Shown: positions 1 to 7,508, counted from the stretch's first letter. The stretch: 32,154 nucleotides of DNA from Chloroflexota bacterium (GCA_016234535.1 JACRBH010000026.1:1-32154), one strand, 5' to 3'. Numbers and translations: made by a program. The notes: a model not told the origin generated them from the letters alone.

Positions 1-73
1 CGATTGCAATCAGGGCGTTCAGCACTTGTTGAGATCGCAAGATTCGGTTATTTTTAACATCAAGCTTGGACAT
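1..73 (-). CDS. 5' end of a leftward gene, product unknown (partial)
   Basis: A reading frame opens on the minus strand with ATG at 73-71 and stays open to the window edge (24 codons, beginning MSKLDVKNNRILRSQQVLNA). An AGGAG sequence lies about 11 nt upstream of the ATG, a somewhat long but usable Shine-Dalgarno spacing. It would be divergent from the DarT-DarG gene. Too short to assign a family; the frame could be fortuitous. Confidence 0.4.
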   Translation of the reverse strand, partial: MSKLDVKNNRILRSQQVLNALIAI

Positions 74-171
74 GGCGGTTTGGTCTCCTTGGTAAGAGCC
101 AAGTAAACCATGTTCAAGCCCTTTCGTGAACTACTGATAATAACCATACCAAAACAAAAGGATAACAAGCA

Positions 172-1350
172 ATGGCAAAGCGAAGCGTTAAAGGTTTATA
201 TTACATTACCCATATCAATAACTTACAGTCAATTTTGCGATATGGCATTCTTTCCCACAGGCAAGTTGAAGAACAGGATGTTCAGTTTGTGCCTGTTTAT
301 AATGCTGAAATAGTTGCCAATCGCGAGACAAGGCAAACTCCTGATGAAAAAAGTTTGTGGGATTATGCAAATGTTTACTTCCAACCACGCAACCCAATGC
401 TTTATAAGGTAATTAACGAAACCGAAAAAAAAGATATTGTAATTTTAGGGATAAGCCCGCAAGTTGTTAATACACCAGGGTCTTTTATTTCATTAGGAAA
501 TGCCGCAAGTTCATTATCTCCAATTTTAAATATAGAAGATGGGCTTAATGCTGTAAATGATGAATATTGGTCAATCATCAACAGTGATTGGTGGAAAACG
601 GAAGATGGCACAAAACGCAAGATCATGGCTGAATGTCTTGTGCCAAATCAAATTCCGCCGGCTCAAATTCATTCAATCTACGTTACAAACCAGGAAGTCG
701 CAGATAAAATAAGGCCTGTTCTAAAAAGTTTCTCGCTTCAAGTATCTGTTGTTGCAGAACCACATATGTTTTTTCAACCCAGAAAAAGCACCAGAATTAC
801 CAACAACATATTCCTTATTGACGGCGACATGTTCTTTTCCCAAATGCAAACACTTACGATTAGTGTGAATACAGTTGGCGTTATGGGAAAAGGATTGGCA
901 TCAAGAGCAAAATATCAATTCCCAGATATATACGTTGCGTATCAAGATGTATGTCGAGAAAAAACTCTTGTCATGGGAAGGCCATATTTATACAAACGAG
1001 AAGCATCCTTGGATGAAGATTTAGCAGATGAGCCTACATCTTTGCCTAATCCCAACTCAAACAAGTGGTTTTTGCTTTTTCCCACAAAAGAACATTGGAA
1101 ACAAGGCTCAGACGCGGCAGGAATTGAGGAAGGGCTGAAATGGGTTGTAGAAAACTATAAAATCGAAGGCGTTCAGTCTCTTGCAATGCCAGCACTTGGA
1201 TGTGGATTAGGTGGGTTGGATTGGAAGGATATTGGGCCCATGATGTGCAAGTATCTATCGAAATTAGATATTCAAGTTGCAATTTATTTGCCACAAGAAG
1301 GATTAATTTCTCCTGAATTCTTAACGCGGAATTTTTTAATTGGCAAGTAG
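172..1350 (+). CDS. DarT-like DNA ADP-ribosyltransferase fused to a DarG-like macrodomain
   Basis: One 392-residue chain. Residues 1-205 match the DarT (DUF4433) family, which ADP-ribosylates thymidine in single-stranded DNA using NAD+: an N-terminal LYYITHINNLQSIL segment with H14, arginines R51/R54, YFQPRNPMLY at 69-78, and AECLVP at 153-158 whose E154 fits the catalytic glutamate. Residues about 213-392 match the DarG macrodomain, which removes the mark: IDGDM at 216-220, NTVGVMGKGLA at 233-243, PALGCGLGGLDW at 340-351. DarT and DarG are normally two adjacent genes, and DarG usually carries an extra C-terminal DarT-binding domain; here the chain ends with the macrodomain. Start supported by AAAGGA 9 nt upstream; a TGATAATAA extended -10-like element lies at 135-143. 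The region is more AT-rich than its neighbours, suggesting transfer. Family calls are firm; activity is inference. Confidence 0.88.
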   Translation: MAKRSVKGLYYITHINNLQSILRYGILSHRQVEEQDVQFVPVYNAEIVANRETRQTPDEKSLWDYANVYFQPRNPMLYKVINETEKKDIVILGISPQVVNTPGSFISLGNAASSLSPILNIEDGLNAVNDEYWSIINSDWWKTEDGTKRKIMAECLVPNQIPPAQIHSIYVTNQEVADKIRPVLKSFSLQVSVVAEPHMFFQPRKSTRITNNIFLIDGDMFFSQMQTLTISVNTVGVMGKGLASRAKYQFPDIYVAYQDVCREKTLVMGRPYLYKREASLDEDLADEPTSLPNPNSNKWFLLFPTKEHWKQGSDAAGIEEGLKWVVENYKIEGVQSLAMPALGCGLGGLDWKDIGPMMCKYLSKLDIQVAIYLPQEGLISPEFLTRNFLIGK

Positions 1351-1430
1351 GATTACTATAGAATCCTATCAAGGAGATTTCATCCGCTATCTCACGGAAA
1401 ACTTACTTCCCCGTCTGCGGACGGAATGTG

Positions 1431-1439
1431 TGGTACAGT
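1431..1439 (+). promoter_or_regulatory. Candidate extended -10 promoter of the RRM gene
   Basis: TGG-TACAGT forms an extended -10 element about 115 nt before the RRM start codon. No convincing -35 is seen. If used, transcription would start near 1446 and give a leader of about 105 nt containing the hairpins at 1484-1504 and 1521-1537. Confidence 0.3.
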
Positions 1440-1483
1440 GAAGGCGTAATAAGTAACAGGATCTCTGTCGCACCACTTGGCCG

Positions 1484-1517
1484 CCGACCCTCTTATAGGG
1501 TTGCGGTCATTCTTTTT
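1484..1517 (+). promoter_or_regulatory. Leader hairpin with T-run (possible attenuator) upstream of the RRM gene
   Basis: CGACCCT at 1485-1491 can pair with AGGGTTG at 1497-1503 (one G-T wobble), and TTCTTTTTT follows at 1510-1518. The arrangement resembles an intrinsic terminator located about 35 nt before the start codon of the RRM gene, with no other gene to terminate. It could be an attenuator or a cold-responsive leader; this is inference from structure alone. Confidence 0.4.
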
Positions 1518-1520
1518 TAA

Positions 1521-1537
1521 TTCCAGCCGATCTGGAA
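1521..1537 (+). promoter_or_regulatory. Hairpin abutting the Shine-Dalgarno of the RRM gene
   Basis: TTCCAG (1521-1526) pairs perfectly with CTGGAA (1532-1537) around a 5-nt loop. The 3' arm runs directly into the AAGGA ribosome-binding site at 1538-1542, so folding could affect ribosome access. Confidence 0.4.
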
Positions 1538-1551
1538 AAGGATGTAATAAA

Positions 1552-1806
1552 ATGGATGTAAGAATTTATGTAGGAAATTTGGCCAAGAGCACCACACAAG
1601 CTGAAATCAACACCTTATTCGCAACTGCCGGGACCGTCACTTCTGTTGATCTCGTCATGGATAAGGGCACTGGTTTGTCAAAGGGCTTCGCGTTCGTGTC
1701 CATGCCTGAGCAGGCTGATGCAGACAAGGCGATCAGCATGTTCAACGCCTATTCACTGGCGGACAACACACTCAAAGTCAACGTTGCCAAGCCGCGCATC
1801 GGATAA
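1552..1806 (+). CDS. RRM-domain RNA-binding protein
   Basis: An 84-residue single RNA recognition motif protein. RNP2 is RIYVGNL (residues 4-10) and RNP1 is KGFAFVSM (44-51), with the aromatic residues that stack on RNA in place (Y6, F46, F48). Such small RRM proteins, best known from cyanobacteria, bind single-stranded RNA in the cytoplasm and are often cold-induced. The frame is open for 25 codons further upstream, but AAAAGGA 9-10 nt before the ATG at 1552, and the loss of family similarity before it, fix the start there. It stands alone with a structured leader and its own terminator at 1837-1868, so it is probably controlled at RNA level. Confidence 0.9.
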   Translation: MDVRIYVGNLAKSTTQAEINTLFATAGTVTSVDLVMDKGTGLSKGFAFVSMPEQADADKAISMFNAYSLADNTLKVNVAKPRIG

Positions 1807-1836
1807 GCGTAGTAAAAATTCACATCGCAGCAAAGT

Positions 1837-1868
1837 ATTCCTCGTTCCAAATGGAATGAGGAATTTTT
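1837..1868 (+). terminator. Intrinsic terminator of the RRM gene
   Basis: ATTCCTCGTTCC (1837-1848) pairs with 1853-1864 (one G-T wobble in 12 pairs) around a 4-nt loop, followed by TTTTT. It lies 30 nt after the RRM stop codon and before the MFS promoter. Confidence 0.8.
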
Positions 1869-1916
1869 CATTTATTTTTCTCTGTGCCTCTGTGGCAACG
1901 ATCTCGAATTTCCGCC

Positions 1917-1944
1917 TTGACAATCAAAACATCTGTTCTATAAT
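1917..1944 (+). promoter_or_regulatory. Near-consensus sigma-70-type promoter of the MFS gene
   Basis: TTGACA (1917-1922), a 16-bp spacer and TATAAT (1939-1944): both hexamers match the housekeeping consensus exactly. The expected start is near 1951, giving a leader of only about 17 nt before the MFS ATG at 1968. Confidence 0.8.
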
Positions 1945-1947
1945 CAA

Positions 1948-1964
1948 AGCCTTGCAGAAAGGCT
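1948..1964 (+). promoter_or_regulatory. Hairpin over the MFS ribosome-binding region
   Basis: AGCCTT (1948-1953) pairs with AAGGCT (1959-1964) around GCAGA. The 3' arm contains AAAGG, the only Shine-Dalgarno-like sequence before ATG 1968, so the short leader may be folded and translation modulated. Confidence 0.4.
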
Positions 1965-1967
1965 CCC

Positions 1968-3224
1968 ATGTTTACACGACTCAACAAACTTTATCATGAG
2001 TTCCCGCCCCGCTTCTGGATCATCGTCCTGACCTTCTTCATTGACAGTATCGGCGGCACGTTACTCTTCCCCTTCTTCTCGCTTTACATCACCCAAAGAT
2101 TCAACGTTGGCATGACTCAGGCTGGAATGGTGCTTGCGATGTTCTCGATCTTTGGCATCGTCGGCAACATGCTTGGTGGCGCGCTCACGGATCGCTTTGG
2201 CCGCCGAAAGCTGATCCTCTTCGGGCTGGTATTCAGCGCGTTGAGCACACTCACGCTTGGGATGGTCAATTCGCTGGCGATCCTCTTTCCGCTGGCCGCG
2301 TTCATCGGTCTGCTGTCAGATGTCTCCGGCCCCGCGCATCAAGCCATGATGGCAGACATCCTCGACGAAAAACAGCGCCAGGAGGGATTTGGCCTTCTGC
2401 GCGTCGTCCGCAACCTCGCCTGGATCATCGGCCCAACCATCGGCGGCTTCCTCGCCAACCGTTCGTTCTTTCTACTCTTCGTGATAGACGCCATCGTCAG
2501 TTGTATCGTGGCCATCATCTTTTACACGCAGATGCCTGAGACGAAACCCCAAACCCATCATGAGGATGAAAAGCACGAATCGATTCTCTCGACTGTGGCA
2601 GGATACCGTTTCGTGATACGGGACTTCGCCTTTATGGCTTTCATCGTCGCCGCCATTCTGATGGGAGCGGTCTATCAGCAAATGTACAACTCGCTGTCGG
2701 TATTCCTGCGCGATAATCACGGCATCAACCCGCAGGGCTACGGCTTCCTGATGACAACCAGCGCCATCACGGTCATCCTCTTTCAATTCTCAGTGACGCG
2801 TCTCATCAAACATCGTCCGCCCTTTTTGATCATGGCGGCTGGGACATTATTCTATATGATTGGATTCAGCATGTTCGGGCTTGTCTCGGCTTATTGGTTG
2901 TTCGCTTCCGCCATCGTGATCATCACCATCGGCGAAATGCTGATCATGCCCACCAGTCAGACTCTCGCCGCCAACTTTGCCCCCGTCGAAATGCGCGGAC
3001 GTTATATGGCGATCTTCGGTCTCACCTGGTTGCTGCCATCCACTTTTGCGCCCATGCTCGCGGGCATGATCCTCGATAACTTCAACCCGAACCTGCTTTG
3101 GTATATTGGCGGAGCGCTATGCGCGGTATCCGCATTCAGTTATTGGGTATTGCATCTGCGGCTGGGTAGTCAACAAAGATTTATCCCCGAAACATCCGAG
3201 CAAATGGTCGAGGTCCACGCTTAA
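1968..3224 (+). CDS. Major facilitator superfamily transporter (drug-efflux-like)
   Basis: A 418-residue integral membrane protein with about 12 hydrophobic segments. After the second segment it carries the MFS motif-A loop DRFGRRK (residues 81-87), and a charged hydrophilic loop (PETKPQTHHEDEKHE) separates the two six-helix halves. This architecture fits proton-driven H+/solute antiporters such as the multidrug MDR/MdtG group; the substrate cannot be read from sequence. The start at 1968 fits an AGAAAGG 4-9 nt upstream. It has its own strong promoter (1917-1944) and is closed by the terminator at 3241-3288, so it is monocistronic. Confidence 0.88.
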   Translation: MFTRLNKLYHEFPPRFWIIVLTFFIDSIGGTLLFPFFSLYITQRFNVGMTQAGMVLAMFSIFGIVGNMLGGALTDRFGRRKLILFGLVFSALSTLTLGMVNSLAILFPLAAFIGLLSDVSGPAHQAMMADILDEKQRQEGFGLLRVVRNLAWIIGPTIGGFLANRSFFLLFVIDAIVSCIVAIIFYTQMPETKPQTHHEDEKHESILSTVAGYRFVIRDFAFMAFIVAAILMGAVYQQMYNSLSVFLRDNHGINPQGYGFLMTTSAITVILFQFSVTRLIKHRPPFLIMAAGTLFYMIGFSMFGLVSAYWLFASAIVIITIGEMLIMPTSQTLAANFAPVEMRGRYMAIFGLTWLLPSTFAPMLAGMILDNFNPNLLWYIGGALCAVSAFSYWVLHLRLGSQQRFIPETSEQMVEVHA

Positions 3225-3240
3225 AAAATTTCAATTCATT

Positions 3241-3288
3241 AAAAAAGCCTCCGTATCATTTTTTCAAAAATGATACGGAGGCTTTTTT
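3241..3288. terminator. Strong bidirectional intrinsic terminator
   Basis: A near-perfect inverted repeat: AAAAAAGCCTCCGTATCA plus T-run on the left, its complement on the right, with a 1-3 nt loop. A-tract and T-tract flank the GC core on both sides, so it can stop transcription of both the rightward MFS gene and the leftward cytochrome gene. Confidence 0.9.
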
Positions 3289-3322
3289 ATTCAATTACAC
3301 AAGGTCAATTGCGCTGTCTCAA

Positions 3323-6127
3323 TTAATCCTTGCCGTTTGGATGGCATTGCGCACAGTTCTCTGAGAAGTTGGAAACCTCTTTATGTTTTTCCGCCATTTT
3401 TGCGGGGTCATGTTCATGACAGCCATAGCAGGTATAGGATGATGTAGAGTTTGGATGACAGGTTGCACATGCCACTGTTCCGTCGCCACCGTGTTTGAGA
3501 GGGAACGTATGGTTAAAGTTGGCAGGCTTCCAGGCTGAGGTGGAGTGACATTGCCCGCAATTCGTTCCATAGCTGCCGCCATGCGCATCTTTGGATGCAT
3601 GACAGGAATAACAATCCTTGGGCGTGCCTGCAAACACTCCATTGACATGACATTGATTGCAGGATGCATTGACATGCGCCCCAGTCAACGCGAAGGCGGT
3701 TTGATTATGGTTGAAGGTCACATTGCCCCAGCCCGTCGGTGTATGGCATTGTCCGCAGTCGGTTCCAAACTGTCCATTGTGATGATCCTTCGAAGCATGG
3801 CAGGAATAACAATCTTTTGGCGTGCCTGCATAGACTCCATTCTTATGGCAGGAAGCGCACGAAACATTGGTGTGCTTGCCGATTAGTGGGAATGCCGTCT
3901 GGTTATGATTAAAGGTTACATCGCTCCAGCCTGTGGGCGTATGGCATTGTCCACAGTTCGTTCCAAACTGTCCGTTATGCTTGTCCTTCGGAGCATGACA
4001 GGAATAGCAGTCCTTGGGCGTGCCTTTATAGACTCCATTCTTATGACAGGATACACACGAAACATTGGTATGCCTGCCGATCAGAGGAAATGCGGTAACG
4101 CCATGATCAAAGGTAACATCGCTCCATTTCGTTGGCTTGTGACACGACCCGCAGTCCGTTCCAAACTGTCCATTATGCTTGTCTTTCGCAGCGTGACAGG
4201 AATAGCAATCCTTCCTGGTGCCCTTGAAGACTCCATTCACATGACAGGCCAAACAGGCCACGGTTTTATGCGTGCTCACCAACGGGAACGCAGTGGCATT
4301 GTGATCAAAAATCACATCCTTCCATTTGCTCGGCTTATGACATGAAGCACAGTTCGTCCCAAACTGCCCCTTGTGATTATCTTTTGCCGCATGGCAGGAA
4401 TAGCAGTCCTTCGGCGTGCCTTTGAAGGTCCCATTTACATGGCATGACTTGCAGGTAACGGTTGCATGTGAGCCGACCAGAGGGAAGGCAGTGGCACCAT
4501 GATTATAAAAAACATCCTTCCATTTCGTCGGCTTGTGGCACGATCCGCAATTCGTCCCGAACTGCCCCTTGTGATTATCCTTCGCCGCATGGCAGGAATA
4601 ACAATCCTTCGGCGTATTCTTGAAGGTTCCATTCACGTGACATGACTTGCAGGCAACAGTTGTATGTGATGCCACCAGGGGAAACGCAGTGGAGCCGTGA
4701 TCGTAAAAGACGTCACTCCATTTCGTCGGCTTGTGACATGATCCGCAGTTCGTCCCAAACTGCCCCTTATGATTATCTTTTGCCGCATGGCAGGAATAGC
4801 AGTCCTTCGGCGTGCCTTTGAAGACTCCATTCACATGGCACAACTTACATTCAACAGCCGTATGTGTGCCTGCCAGCGGAAACGCAGATTTGGCATGGTC
4901 AAAGGATATATTTTTCCAGCCGCTGGAATTATGACACAAGGCGCAATCCTGGCCAAACTGTCCTTTATGATTATCCCTGGCCGCATGGCAGGCATAACAA
5001 TTCGTCGGAGTATTCTTATAAACATTATTTACATGACAGGCTTTGCAGGCAACATTTTGATGCAAACCCGTTAATGGAAAATTTGTATCTTTGTGATCAT
5101 AGGAAACGTTCTGCCATCCGCTTGTATTATGGCAGGCGCCGCAGTTCGTGCCAAATTGTCCCTTGTGATTATCCTTCGCCGCGTGGCAGGCATAGCAATC
5201 CTGCGGCGTGTCTTTGAAATCATTGTTCGCGTGACATTTCGAGCATTCAACTTTGGAATGAAGGCCGTCCAACTTGAAATCAGAACGAGCGTGGTCATAG
5301 GTTGAAGGCTTCCAACCTTCGGGAGAGTGACACGAAGCGCAATCAGGGCCCAAATTGCCCTTATGCGGGTCATCCGCCTGATGACATGCGAAGCAATCCT
5401 GCTTTGCGGACTGCAGGTCGGCCACAGTATGTGAGTTGGCATGGCACTGCGAACACGTGACAGCCGAATGTTTTCCAGCCAGTTTAAAAGTGAATTCATC
5501 ATGATTAAAATCGCCGCCAAACCGGTCGAATCCATCATGACAATTCAGGCAGGAATTTCCAAACGTAACGATGTGATCCACCATAAACGTTATATCTGTT
5601 GGAGCATGACAATTTACACATGTCACTGTATCGAATTGCGTGACGTCCCTCCCATGACAATCTGAACACAAAAACGGATCTTTCCCAGCCTTGAACTGAT
5701 GCCCGTCTAATGAATATTTAGCCACCTCATGCGGAAAGGTCCACTTCTCCAGCACAGTCAATAGCGCGTCCACTCCATGATGTTCAGGATGACAATCGCG
5801 GCATTTGGCGCCCTGGTCAATTTCCATCATCTTGCCGTGAATGGAAACAGGATCAGCCATCTCTGCCGCAACGTTGGTATGACAGGTTGAACAACGATCA
5901 TCCATCGTTGCCTTTTCCCACGGCGCGGTATGACAGGCATTACAGTCGCCTTTTATTTCCGCATGAGAAGTAACGCCGCCAACCACATCACCCGGAACCG
6001 CGTTAAGCGCACCCGGGCTGTACATTGCTCCACCGCCTGCCAGGGCGGAACCCGCAATGACAAAAGCCGCAGCCAAAGCCGCAATAATTCCCGAGCTTGT
6101 GAGGCATCCAAAACGAGCAGCCCTCAT
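3323..6127 (-). CDS. Secreted multiheme c-type cytochrome, 39 CxxCH motifs
   Basis: A 934-residue protein with a signal peptide (basic MRAAR start, hydrophobic 13-29, AxA-type site after A30) and no C-terminal membrane anchor, so it is exported. I count 39 CxxCH heme-attachment motifs: six in residues 60-200, thirty in ten tandem 66-residue modules (about 225-884), three at the C-terminus. Each module has the pattern CxxCH-VNGVFKGTPKDCYSCH-AAKDNHKGQFG-CxxCH-W-DH-FPL and supplies three further histidines, enough for bis-histidine ligation of its three hemes. The protein belongs broadly to cytochrome c3/c7-like multiheme proteins; the likely role is extracytoplasmic electron transfer, partner unknown. 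AGGGGTG lies just upstream of the ATG. No other electron-transfer gene or cytochrome maturation gene is adjacent. Confidence 0.93.
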   Translation of the reverse strand: MRAARFGCLTSSGIIAALAAAFVIAGSALAGGGAMYSPGALNAVPGDVVGGVTSHAEIKGDCNACHTAPWEKATMDDRCSTCHTNVAAEMADPVSIHGKMMEIDQGAKCRDCHPEHHGVDALLTVLEKWTFPHEVAKYSLDGHQFKAGKDPFLCSDCHGRDVTQFDTVTCVNCHAPTDITFMVDHIVTFGNSCLNCHDGFDRFGGDFNHDEFTFKLAGKHSAVTCSQCHANSHTVADLQSAKQDCFACHQADDPHKGNLGPDCASCHSPEGWKPSTYDHARSDFKLDGLHSKVECSKCHANNDFKDTPQDCYACHAAKDNHKGQFGTNCGACHNTSGWQNVSYDHKDTNFPLTGLHQNVACKACHVNNVYKNTPTNCYACHAARDNHKGQFGQDCALCHNSSGWKNISFDHAKSAFPLAGTHTAVECKLCHVNGVFKGTPKDCYSCHAAKDNHKGQFGTNCGSCHKPTKWSDVFYDHGSTAFPLVASHTTVACKSCHVNGTFKNTPKDCYSCHAAKDNHKGQFGTNCGSCHKPTKWKDVFYNHGATAFPLVGSHATVTCKSCHVNGTFKGTPKDCYSCHAAKDNHKGQFGTNCASCHKPSKWKDVIFDHNATAFPLVSTHKTVACLACHVNGVFKGTRKDCYSCHAAKDKHNGQFGTDCGSCHKPTKWSDVTFDHGVTAFPLIGRHTNVSCVSCHKNGVYKGTPKDCYSCHAPKDKHNGQFGTNCGQCHTPTGWSDVTFNHNQTAFPLIGKHTNVSCASCHKNGVYAGTPKDCYSCHASKDHHNGQFGTDCGQCHTPTGWGNVTFNHNQTAFALTGAHVNASCNQCHVNGVFAGTPKDCYSCHASKDAHGGSYGTNCGQCHSTSAWKPANFNHTFPLKHGGDGTVACATCHPNSTSSYTCYGCHEHDPAKMAEKHKEVSNFSENCAQCHPNGKD
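3500..5460 (-). repeat. Ten tandem 198-bp repeats encoding triheme modules
   Basis: The codon for the first Cys of each module's third heme motif recurs at plus-strand positions 3557, 3755, 3953, 4151, 4349, 4547, 4745, 4943, 5141 and 5339, exactly 198 bp apart with no indel. Middle copies are very similar at DNA level; the outermost ones (near 3557 and 5339) are most diverged. The pattern indicates growth by tandem duplication. Confidence 0.95.
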
Positions 6128-6311
6128 AGATCACCCCTGTTTTGAAAGCGCTGGGCATGAAAAATTTTCAAAATATTCCGAACTTGAAATAAGCCCACTC
6201 CGGCGGTCTGTGAATTCAAAAAGAACAACATTCCAAGTCTTAGGTTTCCAAGAAGCATAATCCATTCTCCCAAATGGTATTGCCTGCCAAGTCATCAATT
6301 ATCTAAACAAA

Positions 6312-6335
6312 ATACGCGGCTTTCGCTCCGCGTAT
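6312..6335. repeat. 8-bp-arm hairpin
   Basis: ATACGCGG (6312-6319) is complementary to 6328-6335 with an 8-nt loop; a T5 run follows at 6341. It could be a terminator-like stem or a decayed palindromic repeat; no upstream rightward gene needs terminating. Confidence 0.4.
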
Positions 6336-6425
6336 CGCAGTTTTTGACGAACAGATTCTTGTTCATAAGTCCACTGCATAATGCACCGATTTACAGACTT
6401 ACAAATAAGATAAGAAATAGCTTAG

Positions 6426-6441
6426 ATAACCCTTAGGTTAT
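6426..6441 (+). repeat. Small AT-rich hairpin followed by T-run
   Basis: ATAACC (6426-6431), 4-nt loop, GGTTAT (6436-6441), then TTTT. Terminator-like in shape but weak and not behind any gene. Confidence 0.3.
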
Positions 6442-6652
6442 TTTTAGCAGTCGTTAACCTGCCAAAAAAGTTACCAGCCCAGGCGGGGAATTTCGTCAGC
6501 TTACAAAACTGCAAAGTCACAGCGACCAGACCCACCCTCGTCAGTCTGAGCGGAACTTCATCCTCCAATAATTCATATAGCCTTTGACAGTCTCTCAATA
6601 GAAATTGAAAGCGCCAGCCTTGTATCCTTGAGGCAATTCCAAGGAGGTTCTC

Positions 6653-7024
6653 ATGAAGGTTATTTCCATTCTTTTGGCGTTCATCAATTCACTCACAGGC
6701 GGGTTGTTGATCCTCTCGTGCGTGTCTGCGGGCGAGGCTTTCGGGTGGATCGCATTCAAGACTGGCGCGGGAATCCTGGCGATCTATTTCGGGGTGCTGA
6801 CTTTCAAGGACGGCATCCAGCCCATGCACCAAAGCCGCATCGTATTGAGCGGACTTACCCTTGTGGTCGCGGGTGTATCTGCCGTGGCGTGGGGAATTCA
6901 CTGGTCCATTATCAGCGGGGATGTGAAGAACACGATCCTGTTGTTTGGGGGGAGTTTGTTCATTCAAGGATTGACTTCCATTTTGGGAATCGAGACGGGC
7001 GAAATCAGTGGAAGCAGGCCGTGA
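6653..7024 (+). CDS. Small integral membrane protein of unknown function
   Basis: A 123-residue protein with four hydrophobic segments (about residues 3-21, 35-52, 64-84, 92-110) joined by short loops. The start is supported by an almost perfect AAGGAGG 5 nt before the ATG. I do not recognise the family. No signal peptide distinct from the first membrane segment, no catalytic motif. It is followed by a separate promoter at 7036-7064, so it is probably transcribed alone. Confidence 0.75.
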   Translation: MKVISILLAFINSLTGGLLILSCVSAGEAFGWIAFKTGAGILAIYFGVLTFKDGIQPMHQSRIVLSGLTLVVAGVSAVAWGIHWSIISGDVKNTILLFGGSLFIQGLTSILGIETGEISGSRP

Positions 7025-7035
7025 TTTATCGCTAC

Positions 7036-7064
7036 TGGAAAATGCGCCTCGATTTTGCTACAAT
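7036..7064 (+). promoter_or_regulatory. Extended -10 promoter of the L7/L12-like gene
   Basis: TGC-TACAAT (7056-7064) is an extended -10 element; a weak -35 TGGAAA (7036-7041) is spaced 17 bp upstream. A start near 7072 would give a leader of about 120 nt. Confidence 0.5.
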
Positions 7065-7190
7065 AAATTTGAAAAAAAATTCAACAATTGCAGAGAGTTT
7101 AGGATGGAAGGCGTTTCTTGAAAATCATTGGCGATCAATACTTGCATGGAATGAGATCACTTCCATCGAATCGAAAATTGGAGGTTTCGC

Positions 7191-7451
7191 ATGTCAACTT
7201 TTGAACAGGAAGAAATCGCATTACTCAGGTTGCGCATCGTCAGGCTTGAAGCACAAGTTGATTTCCTTTACAAACATCTCGATGTGATCTTTACAGAGAA
7301 CGCCCATGAGGCTGACGACCCGCAGATCATCGACGCATTGAATAGGGATAACCTCATCGAAGCCATAAAGCGCTACCGAGAAATAACAGGGCTTGGATTG
7401 GCGGAGGCCAAGTCTGCGGTGGAGAAGATCAAGAAAAGACGCGGGATTTAA
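7191..7451 (+). CDS. Small protein with ribosomal L7/L12 C-terminal-like fold
   Basis: An 86-residue cytoplasmic protein. Residues about 8-30 look like a short coiled coil (heptad-spaced L/I/V). Residues 54-84 match the L7/L12 C-terminal domain signature: NLIEAIKRYREITGLGLAEAK followed by SAVEKIKK, the helix-turn-helix that in the ribosomal stalk binds elongation factors. It lacks the L7/L12 N-terminal dimerisation domain and hinge, so it is not the ribosomal stalk protein itself. GGAGG lies 7 nt before the ATG. The role is unknown. Confidence 0.8.
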   Translation: MSTFEQEEIALLRLRIVRLEAQVDFLYKHLDVIFTENAHEADDPQIIDALNRDNLIEAIKRYREITGLGLAEAKSAVEKIKKRRGI

Positions 7452-7470
7452 ATTCCTGCTCACAACATTC

Positions 7471-7503
7471 AGGGCGACCTGGCGGGCCGCCCCTACATTT
7501 TTT
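7471..7503 (+). terminator. Candidate terminator / palindromic repeat after the L7/L12-like gene
   Basis: GGGCGACC and GGGCCGCCC form an imperfect stem (one mismatch, one bulge) about 20 nt after the stop codon, followed by CTACATTTTTT. It may be both a diverged palindromic repeat and the working terminator. Confidence 0.4.
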
Positions 7504-7508
7504 ATTTG

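Larger units (their letters stand above)
6128..6652. other. 525-bp divergent intergenic region
   Basis: Lies between the cytochrome (leftward) and the small membrane protein (rightward). I see two small hairpins (6312-6335; 6426-6441) and a TTGACA at 6584-6589 without a good -10 partner. No open frame with a ribosome-binding site and no recognisable RNA gene was found. Confidence 0.5.

Noticed and set aside
1477..1551. Longer N-terminus of the RRM protein
   Set aside because: The added codons cover the leader hairpins and T-run; ATG 1552 has the ribosome-binding site and begins the RRM fold.
3241..3288. The long inverted repeat as another mobile palindrome
   Set aside because: Perfect GC core with A-tract and T-tract on both sides between convergent genes is classical bidirectional terminator design.
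3545..5305. Several long rightward open frames across the cytochrome gene
   Set aside because: They recur with the 198-bp repeat period and are antisense shadows of the multiheme coding sequence, with no ribosome-binding sites and no recognisable protein features.
3500..5460. Regular repeat array as a CRISPR-like locus
   Set aside because: The unit is 198 bp, has no short repeat/unique spacer alternation, and is fully coding with conserved CxxCH motifs.
6628..7287. 219-codon open frame overlapping the small membrane protein and the L7/L12-like gene
   Set aside because: It runs through two genes with clear ribosome-binding sites in another frame and has no protein-like features.
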